This document shows, piece after piece, positions 1-8,601 of a DNA stretch of 56,606 nucleotides (position 1 is its first letter; every line of letters begins with the position of its first letter). The stretch comes from Winogradskyella sp. (GTDB taxonomy: Bacteria; Bacteroidota; Bacteroidia; Flavobacteriales; Flavobacteriaceae): NCBI RefSeq assembly GCF_013213975.1, contig NZ_JABSST010000007.1, positions 1 through 56,606 of the forward strand, written 5' to 3'. The position numbers and the translations under genes are program-made. Below the pieces are notes generated by a model. The model worked only from the letters and a program-made list of their open reading frames with translations. It was not told the origin of the DNA and did not search any database.

Positions 1-1
1 A

Positions 2-367
2 GGTAATGCTAATGTAATTGACTACATAAAAGTGAAATGGCTTAGTGGAATTGAGGATATTATTTATAACGTTTTGCCAAACCAGATGCTTACTGTTGTT
101 GAAGGAAGTGTTTTATCAACTGATGATGTAAGTCCTAATAATCAATTAAGATCTTTTCCAAATCCTGTTAGTGGTTATCTGACCATTCGTGCTCATGATA
201 ATATTAATTCTGTGACTATTTATGATTTATTTGGAAGAATAGTATTGTCTCATCATGCGTTCAATTCCTTTGTAGAAGTAAACTTGGCATCCATTAGATC
301 CGGAACATACTTTGCAAAGGTTGATTTTGCTGAAACAACTAGTAGTTTTCGATTCATAAAAAAATAA
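2..367 (+). CDS. C-terminal end of a T9SS-secreted protein (partial)
   Basis: The reading frame is open to the left edge, so only the last ~121 residues are present. The final ~75 residues form a type IX secretion (Por) sorting domain: a FPNPVSG start, a beta-rich middle with TIYDLFGRIV, an SGTYF motif and a basic end (FIKK). In Bacteroidota this domain targets a protein for export across the outer membrane and is usually cleaved, leaving the cargo on the surface or released. Nothing upstream of it is long enough to name the cargo enzyme. A GTG at 32 is not a real start, because coding sequence continues through it. Confidence 0.9.
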   Translation, partial: GNANVIDYIKVKWLSGIEDIIYNVLPNQMLTVVEGSVLSTDDVSPNNQLRSFPNPVSGYLTIRAHDNINSVTIYDLFGRIVLSHHAFNSFVEVNLASIRSGTYFAKVDFAETTSSFRFIKK

Positions 368-419
368 TCGTCTTGTTGTTTTGCTCAAATTAATATAAAG
401 AATTTGAGGTCCCTTTAGT

Positions 420-427
420 TACCTTTG
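420..427 (+). promoter_or_regulatory. Flavobacterial -7 promoter element (TAnnTTTG)
   Basis: TACCTTTG lies 15 bp before the ATG of the glycosyltransferase. It matches the Bacteroidota sigma-A -7 consensus TAnnTTTG. No convincing -33 TTG at the usual 17-20 bp spacing is seen, and AT-rich DNA gives chance matches, so support comes mainly from the position. Confidence 0.5.
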
Positions 428-442
428 CGTTTTAATTGTATT

Positions 443-1435
443 ATGCATTTTTCATTTATAGTTCCTGTTTATAATCGACCAGAAGAAATAAGAGAACTTC
501 TTGAAAGCTTCTCAAATTTAGAGGGTGATTTTAACTATGAGATTGTTATCGTTGAAGACGGATCCTCAGAGACTTCAGAGGCTGTTGTTAATTCGTTTAG
601 AGAACAGTTGCATATTTCCTATTATTTTAAATCCAATACAGGACCTGGTGATTCTAGAAATTTTGGAATGAAAAAAGCCGAAGGTGATTATTTCATAATT
701 CTTGATTCTGATGTTATTCTGCCTTCAAACTATTTAATTGAAGTTAATGCTTTCTTATCCAAAACATATTATGATTGTTTTGGAGGGCCAGATGCGGCCC
801 ATGATTCATTTACAAACCTTCAGAAGGCTATAAATTTTGCGATGACCTCATTTATAACAACAGGTGGTATACGAGGAGGAAAACAGCAAGTCGAAGATTT
901 TCAGCCAAGAAGCTTTAATATGGGTTTATCCAAAAAAGCATTCTTAGATACAGGAGGGTTCGGAACCATTCATCCTGGAGAAGATCCAGATTTATCTTTA
1001 AGATTATTAAAGAAAGGATATAAAACCACATTGATTAGAAGCGCCTTTGTTTTTCATAAACGACGAATCTCTTGGTCTAAATTTTATAAGCAAGTGAATA
1101 AATTTGGTAAAGTGAGACCTATTTTAAATCAATGGCATCCAGAATCTAAAAGTCTGGTCTATTGGTTTCCTACACTGTTTGTTTTTGGGCTACTGGCTGC
1201 GATTGTATTTGCAGGCTTAAAGATATGGTTGCCTCTTTACATATTTGGTTTTTACTTTGCTACAGCTTTTGTCTTGTCTCTTTTAGCCACAGGTAATGTA
1301 ATAGTTAGCATTCAAGCTATAATAGCCATTATTGTTCAGTTTTTTGGTTATGGTTATGGTTTCTTGAAATCTACCCTTAAATTAGTAGTACTTAAACAAG
1401 AACCAAAGAAGGCATTTCCAGATTTGTTCTTTTAA
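443..1435 (+). CDS. Family 2 glycosyltransferase
   Basis: A 330-residue GT-A enzyme that probably transfers a sugar from a nucleotide-sugar donor to a cell-envelope glycan or lipid. It starts with FSFIVPVYNRPEE (nucleotide-binding strand), then VEDGSS, a DSD metal-binding motif near residue 90 (ILDSDVIL) and a GEDPDLSLR acceptor/catalytic segment near residue 180. The last ~90 residues contain two or three hydrophobic helices that should anchor it in the inner membrane. An in-frame TTG 18 bp upstream overlaps the promoter element, so ATG 443 is chosen. It is followed after 9 bp by the ybbR-like gene. The acceptor cannot be told from the sequence. Confidence 0.9.
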   Translation: MHFSFIVPVYNRPEEIRELLESFSNLEGDFNYEIVIVEDGSSETSEAVVNSFREQLHISYYFKSNTGPGDSRNFGMKKAEGDYFIILDSDVILPSNYLIEVNAFLSKTYYDCFGGPDAAHDSFTNLQKAINFAMTSFITTGGIRGGKQQVEDFQPRSFNMGLSKKAFLDTGGFGTIHPGEDPDLSLRLLKKGYKTTLIRSAFVFHKRRISWSKFYKQVNKFGKVRPILNQWHPESKSLVYWFPTLFVFGLLAAIVFAGLKIWLPLYIFGFYFATAFVLSLLATGNVIVSIQAIIAIIVQFFGYGYGFLKSTLKLVVLKQEPKKAFPDLFF

Positions 1436-1444
1436 ATTTAACTT

Positions 1445-2401
1445 TTGAAAGGTAATAGTAACTTTAAAATATCAGAATATATACAGCGGCGCAATGTAAA
1501 ACGCTTCAGTATATTTTTGAGTATGGCCTTTTTATTTCTTGTCATTTCTAAACTCTCTAATGACTATAACCAAAGTATTAAGCTGAAAATACAGCTAACC
1601 AATGTAGACGATGAAATCATTATTGTGAATGATTCTTTAAATTATCTAGATGCCGTTGTCCAAGCAAAGGGGTTTTCTTTGGTGCCCTTTTTATTTAAAG
1701 ATTACAAATTAATTTTAATAGATGCGGATAAGGATGTTTCTACTTTTCAGAATCTTTATTTATTTGATGTTAGACGACATAAATTCTTAATAGAGCGTCA
1801 ACTAAGTAAATCCTATAAAATATTATCATTAAAACCAGATTCATTATTTGTGACTTACACAAAACGTGCTTCCAAATTTGTGCCTGTGGTTTTAAACAAG
1901 GATATTGAATTCTCACCTGGGTACGATATATTTGGTACACATCAATTAAATGTTGATTCTGTTAAAATTGTTGGTTCTGAGAATAAAATTAGGGAGGTGT
2001 CAAGAGTAGTTACTGAGGAGCTGAGGCTGAGCGATGTAAAAAATACTATAAATCAGACCTTGCGCATAGAAAAAATCCCTGACATTGATATTTTTCCAAA
2101 ACAAGTGAATGTGTCTGCTGAGGTTATGAAATTTACTGAAGGAACAATAGAATCGTCTATAGCCATTGTAAACAAGCCATCTGAGTTAGAGATTAATTAC
2201 TTTCCAAAAAATGTCACTATTTCTTATTACGTAGATTTAGATAACTTTAAATCTGTACAAGCATCTGATTTTAAGGTTGAATGCGATTTTGCTTTGCTTG
2301 AAGAAGGTCAATCGTTTTTTATTCCCAAAGTTGTTAAAAAGCCAGACTTTGTAAAACGCGTGGTTTTAAAACAAAAGCGAATAGATTTTATTAAACTATA
2401 A
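1445..2401 (+). CDS. YbbR-like domain protein
   Basis: A 318-residue membrane-anchored protein: a basic N-terminus with a QRRNVKRFS segment, one transmembrane helix at about residues 22-36, then an extracytoplasmic part with YbbR-type beta repeats. The conserved N-terminal stretch is read only if translation starts at TTG 1445, since the next ATG falls inside the membrane helix, so a non-ATG start is proposed. In Firmicutes, YbbR (CdaR) regulates the diadenylate cyclase; whether the flavobacterial relatives do so is not established. It sits 3 bp before coaE, an arrangement that is common in Flavobacteriia. Confidence 0.8.
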   Translation: MKGNSNFKISEYIQRRNVKRFSIFLSMAFLFLVISKLSNDYNQSIKLKIQLTNVDDEIIIVNDSLNYLDAVVQAKGFSLVPFLFKDYKLILIDADKDVSTFQNLYLFDVRRHKFLIERQLSKSYKILSLKPDSLFVTYTKRASKFVPVVLNKDIEFSPGYDIFGTHQLNVDSVKIVGSENKIREVSRVVTEELRLSDVKNTINQTLRIEKIPDIDIFPKQVNVSAEVMKFTEGTIESSIAIVNKPSELEINYFPKNVTISYYVDLDNFKSVQASDFKVECDFALLEEGQSFFIPKVVKKPDFVKRVVLKQKRIDFIKL

Positions 2402-2404
2402 GTA

Positions 2405-2992
2405 ATGATAATTATAGGGTTAACTGGCGGTATAGGAAGTGGAAAAACAACAATTGGTCAACGTTTTGCATCATTTGGTGTGCCTGTTTACATAGCAGAT
2501 GATGAAGCCAAAACATTAATGAATCGATCGAAAGTTATAAAACGAAAATTGATTGCGTTGTTTGGGCCGTTGGCTTACGTTGATGACAAACTTAACAGAC
2601 CATATTTAGCATCTCAAATATTTAATGATACATCACTCTTATCAAAAATGAATGCTATTGTCCATCCTAAAGTAGGTGCCCATTTTAGACGATGGTTAAA
2701 AAAGCAAGATGCACCTTACATCATTAAAGAGGTTGCAATAATTTTTGAAAATAACTTAGAACACCAATATGACTATATCATTTCAGTTGTGGCAGATAAA
2801 GAATTACGAATTGAACGTGTTATAAGGCGGGATAATTCGAGTAAAGAAAGGGTAGAGTCCATTATGAGAAACCAACTTCCTGATTCTTATAAAATTGAAA
2901 AGTCGGATTATGTGATCTATAATAATGATTTAGAGTTGGCCTATTTTCAGGTCGAAGAAATTCATAAGGAAATTCTTAAAATGGCAAAGTAA
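2405..2992 (+). CDS. coaE: Dephospho-CoA kinase
   Basis: A 195-residue cytoplasmic P-loop kinase that phosphorylates the 3'-hydroxyl of dephospho-CoA, the last step of coenzyme A synthesis. The Walker A motif GGIGSGKTT is at residues 8-16, followed by the substrate-binding IADDEAK segment and the RVIRRD lid region near residue 140. Length is normal for the family. ATG 2405 follows the stop of the ybbR-like gene by 3 bp, so the two are almost certainly co-transcribed. Confidence 0.95.
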   Translation: MIIIGLTGGIGSGKTTIGQRFASFGVPVYIADDEAKTLMNRSKVIKRKLIALFGPLAYVDDKLNRPYLASQIFNDTSLLSKMNAIVHPKVGAHFRRWLKKQDAPYIIKEVAIIFENNLEHQYDYIISVVADKELRIERVIRRDNSSKERVESIMRNQLPDSYKIEKSDYVIYNNDLELAYFQVEEIHKEILKMAK

Positions 2993-3053
2993 TCTTCGTC
3001 TATCCTTTTGTTAATGTAAGGTTAAACATAATTTATGCTAAATGTTAAAATGT

Positions 3054-3061
3054 TAAATTTG
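3054..3061 (+). promoter_or_regulatory. Candidate -7 element abutting the histidine kinase start
   Basis: TAAATTTG ends one base before the first possible ATG (3063). If it is the working -7 element, transcription would begin at about 3066-3069, making a leaderless or nearly leaderless mRNA. It may also be a chance match in an AT-rich gap. Confidence 0.35.
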
Positions 3062-3062
3062 G

Positions 3063-4634
3063 ATGATGGGTAAAAAGCTATTCATCTTATTAGTAGTATT
3101 AATGAGTCTGTCGCTCATTGGTATAATTTTTGTACAATCGTTTTTTATTAATAATACATTAAAAAATGAAGAGAAGAATTTTACTTTAAGCGTTAAACGT
3201 GCATTAAGCTTTGTGTCTAGGGATATTGAAGAAATGGAATTGAGAAATTATATTCTCAAAATCCAACCTTATCTCAACAAAAATTCAGTCGCGGATTCCA
3301 CAAGTATTCGTCAGCTTTTAATTACTACGGAAGATGATATAAACGATAAAACAATAGTTCATCGTAACACCGTTTTAGAAGAACGCTTTAAAGTCCCTTC
3401 ATTGTTCTTTGAAATCGATGCTGACAGCTTTAATATAAGTAAATTAACCAACGAGCGTGTTAAAGAGACTTATGATAATTCGCAGTTAGATAGAAATAGT
3501 CGCATAGCACCTGTAGAACGTGTAATTGAGTATTCCTCAATGCCTGCCTTAGATAGACAGATGTTTGAAGATACATTTAAGGATTTTTTAAAAGATGTGC
3601 CTATCTATAAGCGAATAACTTCTTTAGAGGTTCAAGTTCATTTAGAACGCGAACTGAAAAAAGAAGGGGTTAATCTAGGTTTTGAATTTGCCATATATGA
3701 CGATGATTTAGCGACTAATGTGTTTACTGAAAATTTCGAAAAGTCAAATGCTTATTATGGGGTTCCAATTTTTATGGATAATAATAATGAAAGCAGCTAT
3801 ACTTTATGGGTAGATTTTCCGCAAAGGAAAAAGTACTTATTATCCTCTATATTATGGATGATTGTATTGTCAATAATTTTTACGGGAATTATAGTATTAG
3901 CTTTTTCTAGTGCAATCCACCAATTGATCAAACAGCGCAAAATATCGCAGATTAAAACAGATTTTATCAATAATATGACGCATGAGTTTAAAACACCAAT
4001 TGCTACAATTAATTTGGCCTTAGACGCTATTAAAAACCCTAAAATTATAAGTGATCAAGACAAAGTTAAGCGCTATTTAGGTATGATAAAGGACGAAAAT
4101 AAACGTATGCATGCCCAAGTAGAAAATGTTTTACGAATCTCCAAGTTAGAAAAAAATGAACTAAATATCAGTAAGGAACGGCTTAAATTACACGACTTAG
4201 TTGAAGATGCTATAACCCATGTAAATTTAATTGTTGAGGATAGAAACGGTTATGTGAAAACGCATTTAAACGCTGCCAAATCATCGGTATTGGCTAACGA
4301 AACACATTTTACAAATGTGATCGTCAACATTTTGGATAATGCTATAAAGTATTCGGAAGATGAACCAAAAATTGATGTTTATACAGAAAATATTGGTAAC
4401 AATGTTATTTTAAAAATTGCAGATCAGGGTAATGGTATGTCAAAGCAAGTTGCCAAGCGTGTGTTTGAAAAATTTTATAGAGAACATACAGGTAACGTTC
4501 ATAATGTAAAAGGACACGGACTAGGTTTAGCCTATGTTAAAAGAATAGTTGATGACCATCAAGGTCACATATCAGTTGAGAGCGAAAAAGGAAAAGGTAG
4601 TACTTTTATAATAAAGCTACCTCTAATATCATAA
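3063..4634 (+). CDS. Sensor histidine kinase, RprX-like
   Basis: A 523-residue membrane sensor kinase. Two transmembrane helices (about residues 5-30 and 258-285) bracket a ~225-residue periplasmic sensing domain without a recognised fold. The cytoplasmic part has a HisKA phosphoacceptor box MTHEFKTP (His at about 306) and a complete HATPase domain: N box with ILDNAIKYS near 420, DQGNGMS near 455 and GHGLGLAYVK near 485. It is immediately followed by its response regulator, and the pair resembles Bacteroides RprX/RprY. Two adjacent ATG codons (3063, 3066) are possible starts. The signal sensed is unknown. Confidence 0.92.
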   Translation: MMGKKLFILLVVLMSLSLIGIIFVQSFFINNTLKNEEKNFTLSVKRALSFVSRDIEEMELRNYILKIQPYLNKNSVADSTSIRQLLITTEDDINDKTIVHRNTVLEERFKVPSLFFEIDADSFNISKLTNERVKETYDNSQLDRNSRIAPVERVIEYSSMPALDRQMFEDTFKDFLKDVPIYKRITSLEVQVHLERELKKEGVNLGFEFAIYDDDLATNVFTENFEKSNAYYGVPIFMDNNNESSYTLWVDFPQRKKYLLSSILWMIVLSIIFTGIIVLAFSSAIHQLIKQRKISQIKTDFINNMTHEFKTPIATINLALDAIKNPKIISDQDKVKRYLGMIKDENKRMHAQVENVLRISKLEKNELNISKERLKLHDLVEDAITHVNLIVEDRNGYVKTHLNAAKSSVLANETHFTNVIVNILDNAIKYSEDEPKIDVYTENIGNNVILKIADQGNGMSKQVAKRVFEKFYREHTGNVHNVKGHGLGLAYVKRIVDDHQGHISVESEKGKGSTFIIKLPLIS

Positions 4635-4643
4635 AAACGAACC

Positions 4644-5357
4644 ATGGAAGAACAAAACAAAAAAATTCTTTTAGTTGAAGACGATCCAAATTTTGGAACT
4701 GTTTTAAAAGATTATCTAATGATGAACGATTACGATGTTGTGCATGCCAAGAATGGTATGGAGGGATTTGAAAAGTTCAAAAAAGACGATTATGATCTTT
4801 GCATTTTAGACGTAATGATGCCTTATAAGGATGGATTTACTCTTGCCAAAGAAATACGTGAAAAAAATACGGATGTACCAATTATCTTTTTAACAGCTAA
4901 AGCTATGAAGGAGGATGTTCTTAAAGGGTATAAAGTTGGTGCTGACGATTATCTCAATAAACCATTTGATAGTGAAGTCCTGTTGATGAAAATTAAGGCT
5001 ATTATGCAACGTAAAGCCACAGATTCTGTTGTTGATAGCAAACAATTCGAATTTAAAATTGGACGTTTTGACTTAAATTCTAAATTAAGATTTTTGAAAT
5101 TTGATGGCGGTAAACCAATAAAGTTATCACCTAAAGAGAATGAATTGCTTCGTCTTTTGGCGTTGCATGAAAATGATCTAATGCCACGTGAATTGGCTTT
5201 AACTAAAATTTGGCGAGACGATAACTATTTTACCTCCCGTAGCATGGATGTATATATCGCAAAACTTCGTAAATATTTAAAACCAGATGCTAAGGTGGAA
5301 ATCTTAAATATTCATGGGGAAGGCTTTAGATTAGTAATTAATGGGGGAGAGAGCTAA
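4644..5357 (+). CDS. OmpR-family response regulator, RprY-like
   Basis: A 237-residue DNA-binding response regulator. The receiver domain (about residues 7-120) has the acidic pair in VEDD, the phosphoacceptor Asp56 in LDVMMP, a Thr in FLTAK and the conserved Lys in LNKPF. A winged-helix Trans_reg_C domain occupies about residues 130-233, with the typical SPKENELLRLL and SRSMDVYIAKLRK segments. It lies 9 bp after the kinase gene and ends in a strong terminator, so the two form a closed two-gene operon. Confidence 0.93.
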   Translation: MEEQNKKILLVEDDPNFGTVLKDYLMMNDYDVVHAKNGMEGFEKFKKDDYDLCILDVMMPYKDGFTLAKEIREKNTDVPIIFLTAKAMKEDVLKGYKVGADDYLNKPFDSEVLLMKIKAIMQRKATDSVVDSKQFEFKIGRFDLNSKLRFLKFDGGKPIKLSPKENELLRLLALHENDLMPRELALTKIWRDDNYFTSRSMDVYIAKLRKYLKPDAKVEILNIHGEGFRLVINGGES

Positions 5358-5366
5358 ATAAAATAT

Positions 5367-5391
5367 AAATCCGACGTAAAGTCGGATTTTT
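5367..5391 (+). terminator. Rho-independent terminator of the two-component operon
   Basis: A 9-bp perfect stem, AAATCCGAC / GTCGGATTT, around a 5-base GTAAA loop, followed by a T run on the + strand. It lies just after the response regulator stop and touches the end of the convergent miaA gene, so it may act on both. Confidence 0.88.
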
Positions 5392-6293
5392 CATGCGTTT
5401 TTTTCGATATAATATATAATATCCTTAATATCTACTTGGTAATCGAACCATTTGGTGTCCTTATTTTTTCTGAACCAAGTTAATTGACGCTTAGCAAATC
5501 GTCTGGTATTTTTCTTTATTTCAGAGATGGCAAATTCTAGTGTGTCTTTACCGTCAAAATATTGAAATAGTTCCTTATATCCAACGGTGTTTAAAGCGTT
5601 AAGATGTTTATAGGGTAGCAGTCGTTCAACCTCTTCAACGAGTCCATTTTCTACCATAATATCAACACGTTGGTTAATTCTTTCATAGATTAGGCTTCTC
5701 TCTGCGTCTAGTCCAATGGATAAGGTTTTAAAATCTCTATTTTTATTTGTATTGGTTAAGAATGAAGAATAAGGCTTTCCAGTTCCAAGACATATTTCTA
5801 AAGCACGCAAGAGGCGCTGCGGATTATAAATAGCAATAGTGTTATAAGATTTTGGGTCTAATGCTTCTAATTGATCTTGAAGTGGCTTTAACCCATTTTG
5901 TGCCAGTTCAGAGTTTAATTTTTCTCTTATTGATGAATCTACATCTGGGAAATCATCTAGTCCATTGGTTACAGCTTTAACGTACAGACCCGAACCGCCA
6001 ACCATAATAGCATATGGATTCTCTTGGTGAATTGTCTTAATTTGCCTAATAGAATCTCGTTCAAAATCACCAACAGAATATGGCTCTGTTATTGATTTAT
6101 GCTGAATAAAATAATGCGTTGCTGAATTTAATTCTTCTAAAGAAGGTACAGCAGTTCCAATATTCATTTCTTTAAAAAACTGACGTGAATCTGCAGATAC
6201 TATATCAGTATCAAAACATTGTGCGAGCTTTATACTTAATGCTGTTTTGCCTATGGCCGTAGGTCCAACAATGGAAATTAATGTTTTAGTCAT
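5391..6293 (-). CDS. miaA: tRNA dimethylallyltransferase
   Basis: A 300-residue enzyme that transfers the dimethylallyl group to N6 of A37 in tRNAs reading UNN codons. The P-loop GPTAIGKT is at residues 10-17, followed by DTDIVSADSRQ, the GGSGLY motif and, near the end, the RFAKRQLTWFR tRNA-binding segment. The start at 6293 gives the conserved MTKTLISIVGPT opening; an upstream in-frame ATG would add 14 unconserved residues inside the preceding gene. The start overlaps the end of the ion channel gene by 8 bp, indicating translational coupling. Confidence 0.96.
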   Translation of the reverse strand: MTKTLISIVGPTAIGKTALSIKLAQCFDTDIVSADSRQFFKEMNIGTAVPSLEELNSATHYFIQHKSITEPYSVGDFERDSIRQIKTIHQENPYAIMVGGSGLYVKAVTNGLDDFPDVDSSIREKLNSELAQNGLKPLQDQLEALDPKSYNTIAIYNPQRLLRALEICLGTGKPYSSFLTNTNKNRDFKTLSIGLDAERSLIYERINQRVDIMVENGLVEEVERLLPYKHLNALNTVGYKELFQYFDGKDTLEFAISEIKKNTRRFAKRQLTWFRKNKDTKWFDYQVDIKDIIYYIEKNA

Positions 6294-7155
6294 AATGTAA
6301 TTTACAGCCACATTTATGACAATATTCAGCACCATCTTGGTGTTTTTCGGTGAGGCAATTTACGCAGCATTGGGTATTAAGAACAACTGATTTTAATTGC
6401 TCCTTTTCTTCTTTGGTTTGTTGCTTCTCTCCACCAACAGCTTTTGTATACTCTGCAGATACAATTCCTGTAGGTACAGCAATAATCCCATAACCTAAAA
6501 TCATAATAAAGGTGGCAATAAATTGTCCTAAAGGTGTCACTGGTGCGATATCTCCAAATCCTACGGTGGTTAGTGTGACAATACACCAATATACACTTTT
6601 TGGGATATTGGTAAAGCCATTTTCTTCACCTTCAACTAAATACATGATAGTTCCAAAAATTACAGACGCAATGAGAACAGCAAAGAGAAATACAGCAATT
6701 TTTGCGCGACTTGCCTTTATAGCATTAGCCAGTTGATTGGAAGCTCCTAAGTAACGTGCTAATTTTAAAATTCTGAAAACACGTAATAATCGTAATGCTC
6801 TTAATGCAGCAAGAGCCTGGGCACCTCCTAACATTAAGGATATGTATTTAGGTACAGTCGACAAGAAATCTACAATACCATAAAAACTAAATATATATTT
6901 AAACGGTTGCTTAACAGAAACAATCCTAGCAATATATTCGATAGAAAATAGGATCGTAATTACCCATTCTGAAACATTTAAAAAATCATGGTGTTTGGCA
7001 TCAAAACTATTGATGCTTTCTAGCATAACAATAACTATACTCGCAAGTATTGTAATTAATAAGATAACATCAAAGAGCTTGCCAGCAGGTGTGTCTGCTT
7101 CGTAAATAATTTCATGAAGTTTTGAACGCCAATTGTGTTTAGTCGTTTGTTCCAT
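6286..7155 (-). CDS. Voltage-gated-type potassium channel with C-terminal zinc ribbon
   Basis: A 289-residue inner-membrane cation channel subunit with six predicted helices. The S4 helix (about 118-136) carries regularly spaced arginines (LRALRLLRVFRILKLAR), and the pore has the potassium selectivity signature TVGFGD at 197-202. The tail after residue 260 holds cysteines at 263, 264, 267, 279, 282 and 284 in a CxxC...CxxC pattern, a probable zinc ribbon. Its role may be gating, assembly or sensing, but this is inference. It sits between the exonuclease fusion gene (24-bp gap) and miaA (overlap). Confidence 0.88.
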   Translation of the reverse strand: MEQTTKHNWRSKLHEIIYEADTPAGKLFDVILLITILASIVIVMLESINSFDAKHHDFLNVSEWVITILFSIEYIARIVSVKQPFKYIFSFYGIVDFLSTVPKYISLMLGGAQALAALRALRLLRVFRILKLARYLGASNQLANAIKASRAKIAVFLFAVLIASVIFGTIMYLVEGEENGFTNIPKSVYWCIVTLTTVGFGDIAPVTPLGQFIATFIMILGYGIIAVPTGIVSAEYTKAVGGEKQQTKEEKEQLKSVVLNTQCCVNCLTEKHQDGAEYCHKCGCKLHYD

Positions 7156-7179
7156 AATTTAAAAATACAAAACTAATGT

Positions 7180-8601
7180 TTACTTGTTCAAATCAACCAC
7201 TTTTAAACGCTTGTTACTACGCATGTAGCTTTGTATGATATGTTGCGTATCGCGATTATTATCCATGTAGGTAATTAAAGATTCTAATATTTCTTGATTG
7301 TTGATCTGATGGTTTAAATCAAAAAAACCGATGCCCTGAAAAACACCATCTTTAATTAAAACGACGCTCTTTTCCTCAATATCTCTACCACGATCTATCA
7401 GAATCATGTTTTTATTTTCGTAGCTGTTTTTAGCTATTAAAGCCTCAACTCGCTTGTTGTAGTCTTCTGGATTTTCGTTACCGATACAAGCGCCAGCGCA
7501 CTCTTTTATGTCGTAATTAAAACAGCTATTTTCTGTTTTTTCATAACCACAAAGTTTATGACATAGTTCGTACATCTCAATCATTCTATTCATAAAAGAT
7601 ACACCTCCTTTTCGATTGGCGAACGTTGTGATTGGGTTTTCATTCTTTCTAATGGGGCCTATACGCAGATTAATATACCCTTGGTCATCTCTAAAACTGT
7701 AAAGACCTTGAGTAAACTTATTTCGTTTTAAAGCGCGATTAAGAATAGGTTTATTCAACTTTATCTCTTCACTTTCTTTAAGTAAGGCTATAAGTTCACT
7801 TCCTGTCTTTTCATAGGTGACTGAAGCCACAAGAGTCTGGATTTTTTTAGATTTAGAATTCTTATTAGTAAAATGTTGAGTAATACGTTTTCTAATATTG
7901 TTACTCTTTCCAATGTATATAATATTACCGCGCTCATCATGAATATAATAGACACCAGTATCACTTGGTAAATCTTCAATAATCGTTTTTAGATTAGAAG
8001 ACATTTTAGACTTCTTTTCTATTTTTACCGCGTTCTTAATGATCTTTTTGTCACTGTCTTTATTCATCAACAGCTTAAATAGTTTAACTGTTGCTAACGC
8101 GTCACCATTAGCACGATGTCTGTCACTTACAGGAATGCCCAAAGCACGAGTTAATTTACCTAAGCTGTAGGACTCCATATCTGGAATAAGCTCTTGAGAA
8201 AGCTCTACAGTGCACAAGGTTTTACGCTTATATGGGAAACCTAAACGATTAAATTCTGTCTTTAAAATTCGATAGTCAAAATCGGCATTATGAGCAACAA
8301 CGATGCAGTCTTCGGTGATTTCAATAATACGCTTAGCAACCTCATAAAATTTAGGCGCATTTTTCAGCATATTAGAATTAATACCAGTGAGATTAACAAC
8401 AAAAGGTTGTATCTCACGTTCAGGATTTACGAGAGAAATAAATTGATCTGTGACTTCATGACCATCAAAGCGGTAAATTGCAATTTCAGTTATCCCTTCT
8501 TCATTATACTTTCCGCCAGTAGTCTCTATGTCTAATATTGCGTAGATACTTAATTTTCTTTTAATTAGCGTAATTTCTTGCTCCAAAGATACTACTTCCA
8601 A
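7180..8601 (-). CDS. DEDDh exonuclease fused to a UvrC-like GIY-YIG nuclease
   Basis: A 473-residue two-nuclease fusion. The N-terminal ~170 residues match the DnaQ/Pol III epsilon 3'-5' exonuclease fold: DIETTG (Asp24, Glu26), HNADFD (Asp107) and HRANGDA (His162, Asp167) give all five DEDDh residues. From ~212 there is a GIY-YIG domain (GVYYI...IYIGKS, 216-233). Downstream, Cys351, Cys360, Cys368 and Cys372 reproduce the four-cysteine pattern of UvrC. No UvrC RNase H-like second nuclease or HhH domain follows, so it resembles Cho plus an exonuclease. A role in DNA repair incision and trimming is likely. The chosen start overlaps yggS by 41 bp and may be slightly too far upstream. Confidence 0.9.
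   Translation of the reverse strand: MEVVSLEQEITLIKRKLSIYAILDIETTGGKYNEEGITEIAIYRFDGHEVTDQFISLVNPEREIQPFVVNLTGINSNMLKNAPKFYEVAKRIIEITEDCIVVAHNADFDYRILKTEFNRLGFPYKRKTLCTVELSQELIPDMESYSLGKLTRALGIPVSDRHRANGDALATVKLFKLLMNKDSDKKIIKNAVKIEKKSKMSSNLKTIIEDLPSDTGVYYIHDERGNIIYIGKSNNIRKRITQHFTNKNSKSKKIQTLVASVTYEKTGSELIALLKESEEIKLNKPILNRALKRNKFTQGLYSFRDDQGYINLRIGPIRKNENPITTFANRKGGVSFMNRMIEMYELCHKLCGYEKTENSCFNYDIKECAGACIGNENPEDYNKRVEALIAKNSYENKNMILIDRGRDIEEKSVVLIKDGVFQGIGFFDLNHQINNQEILESLITYMDNNRDTQHIIQSYMRSNKRLKVVDLNK

Noticed and set aside
6512-6736. Open frame on the + strand inside the channel gene
   Set aside because: Shadow of a well-supported gene, with no recognisable features.
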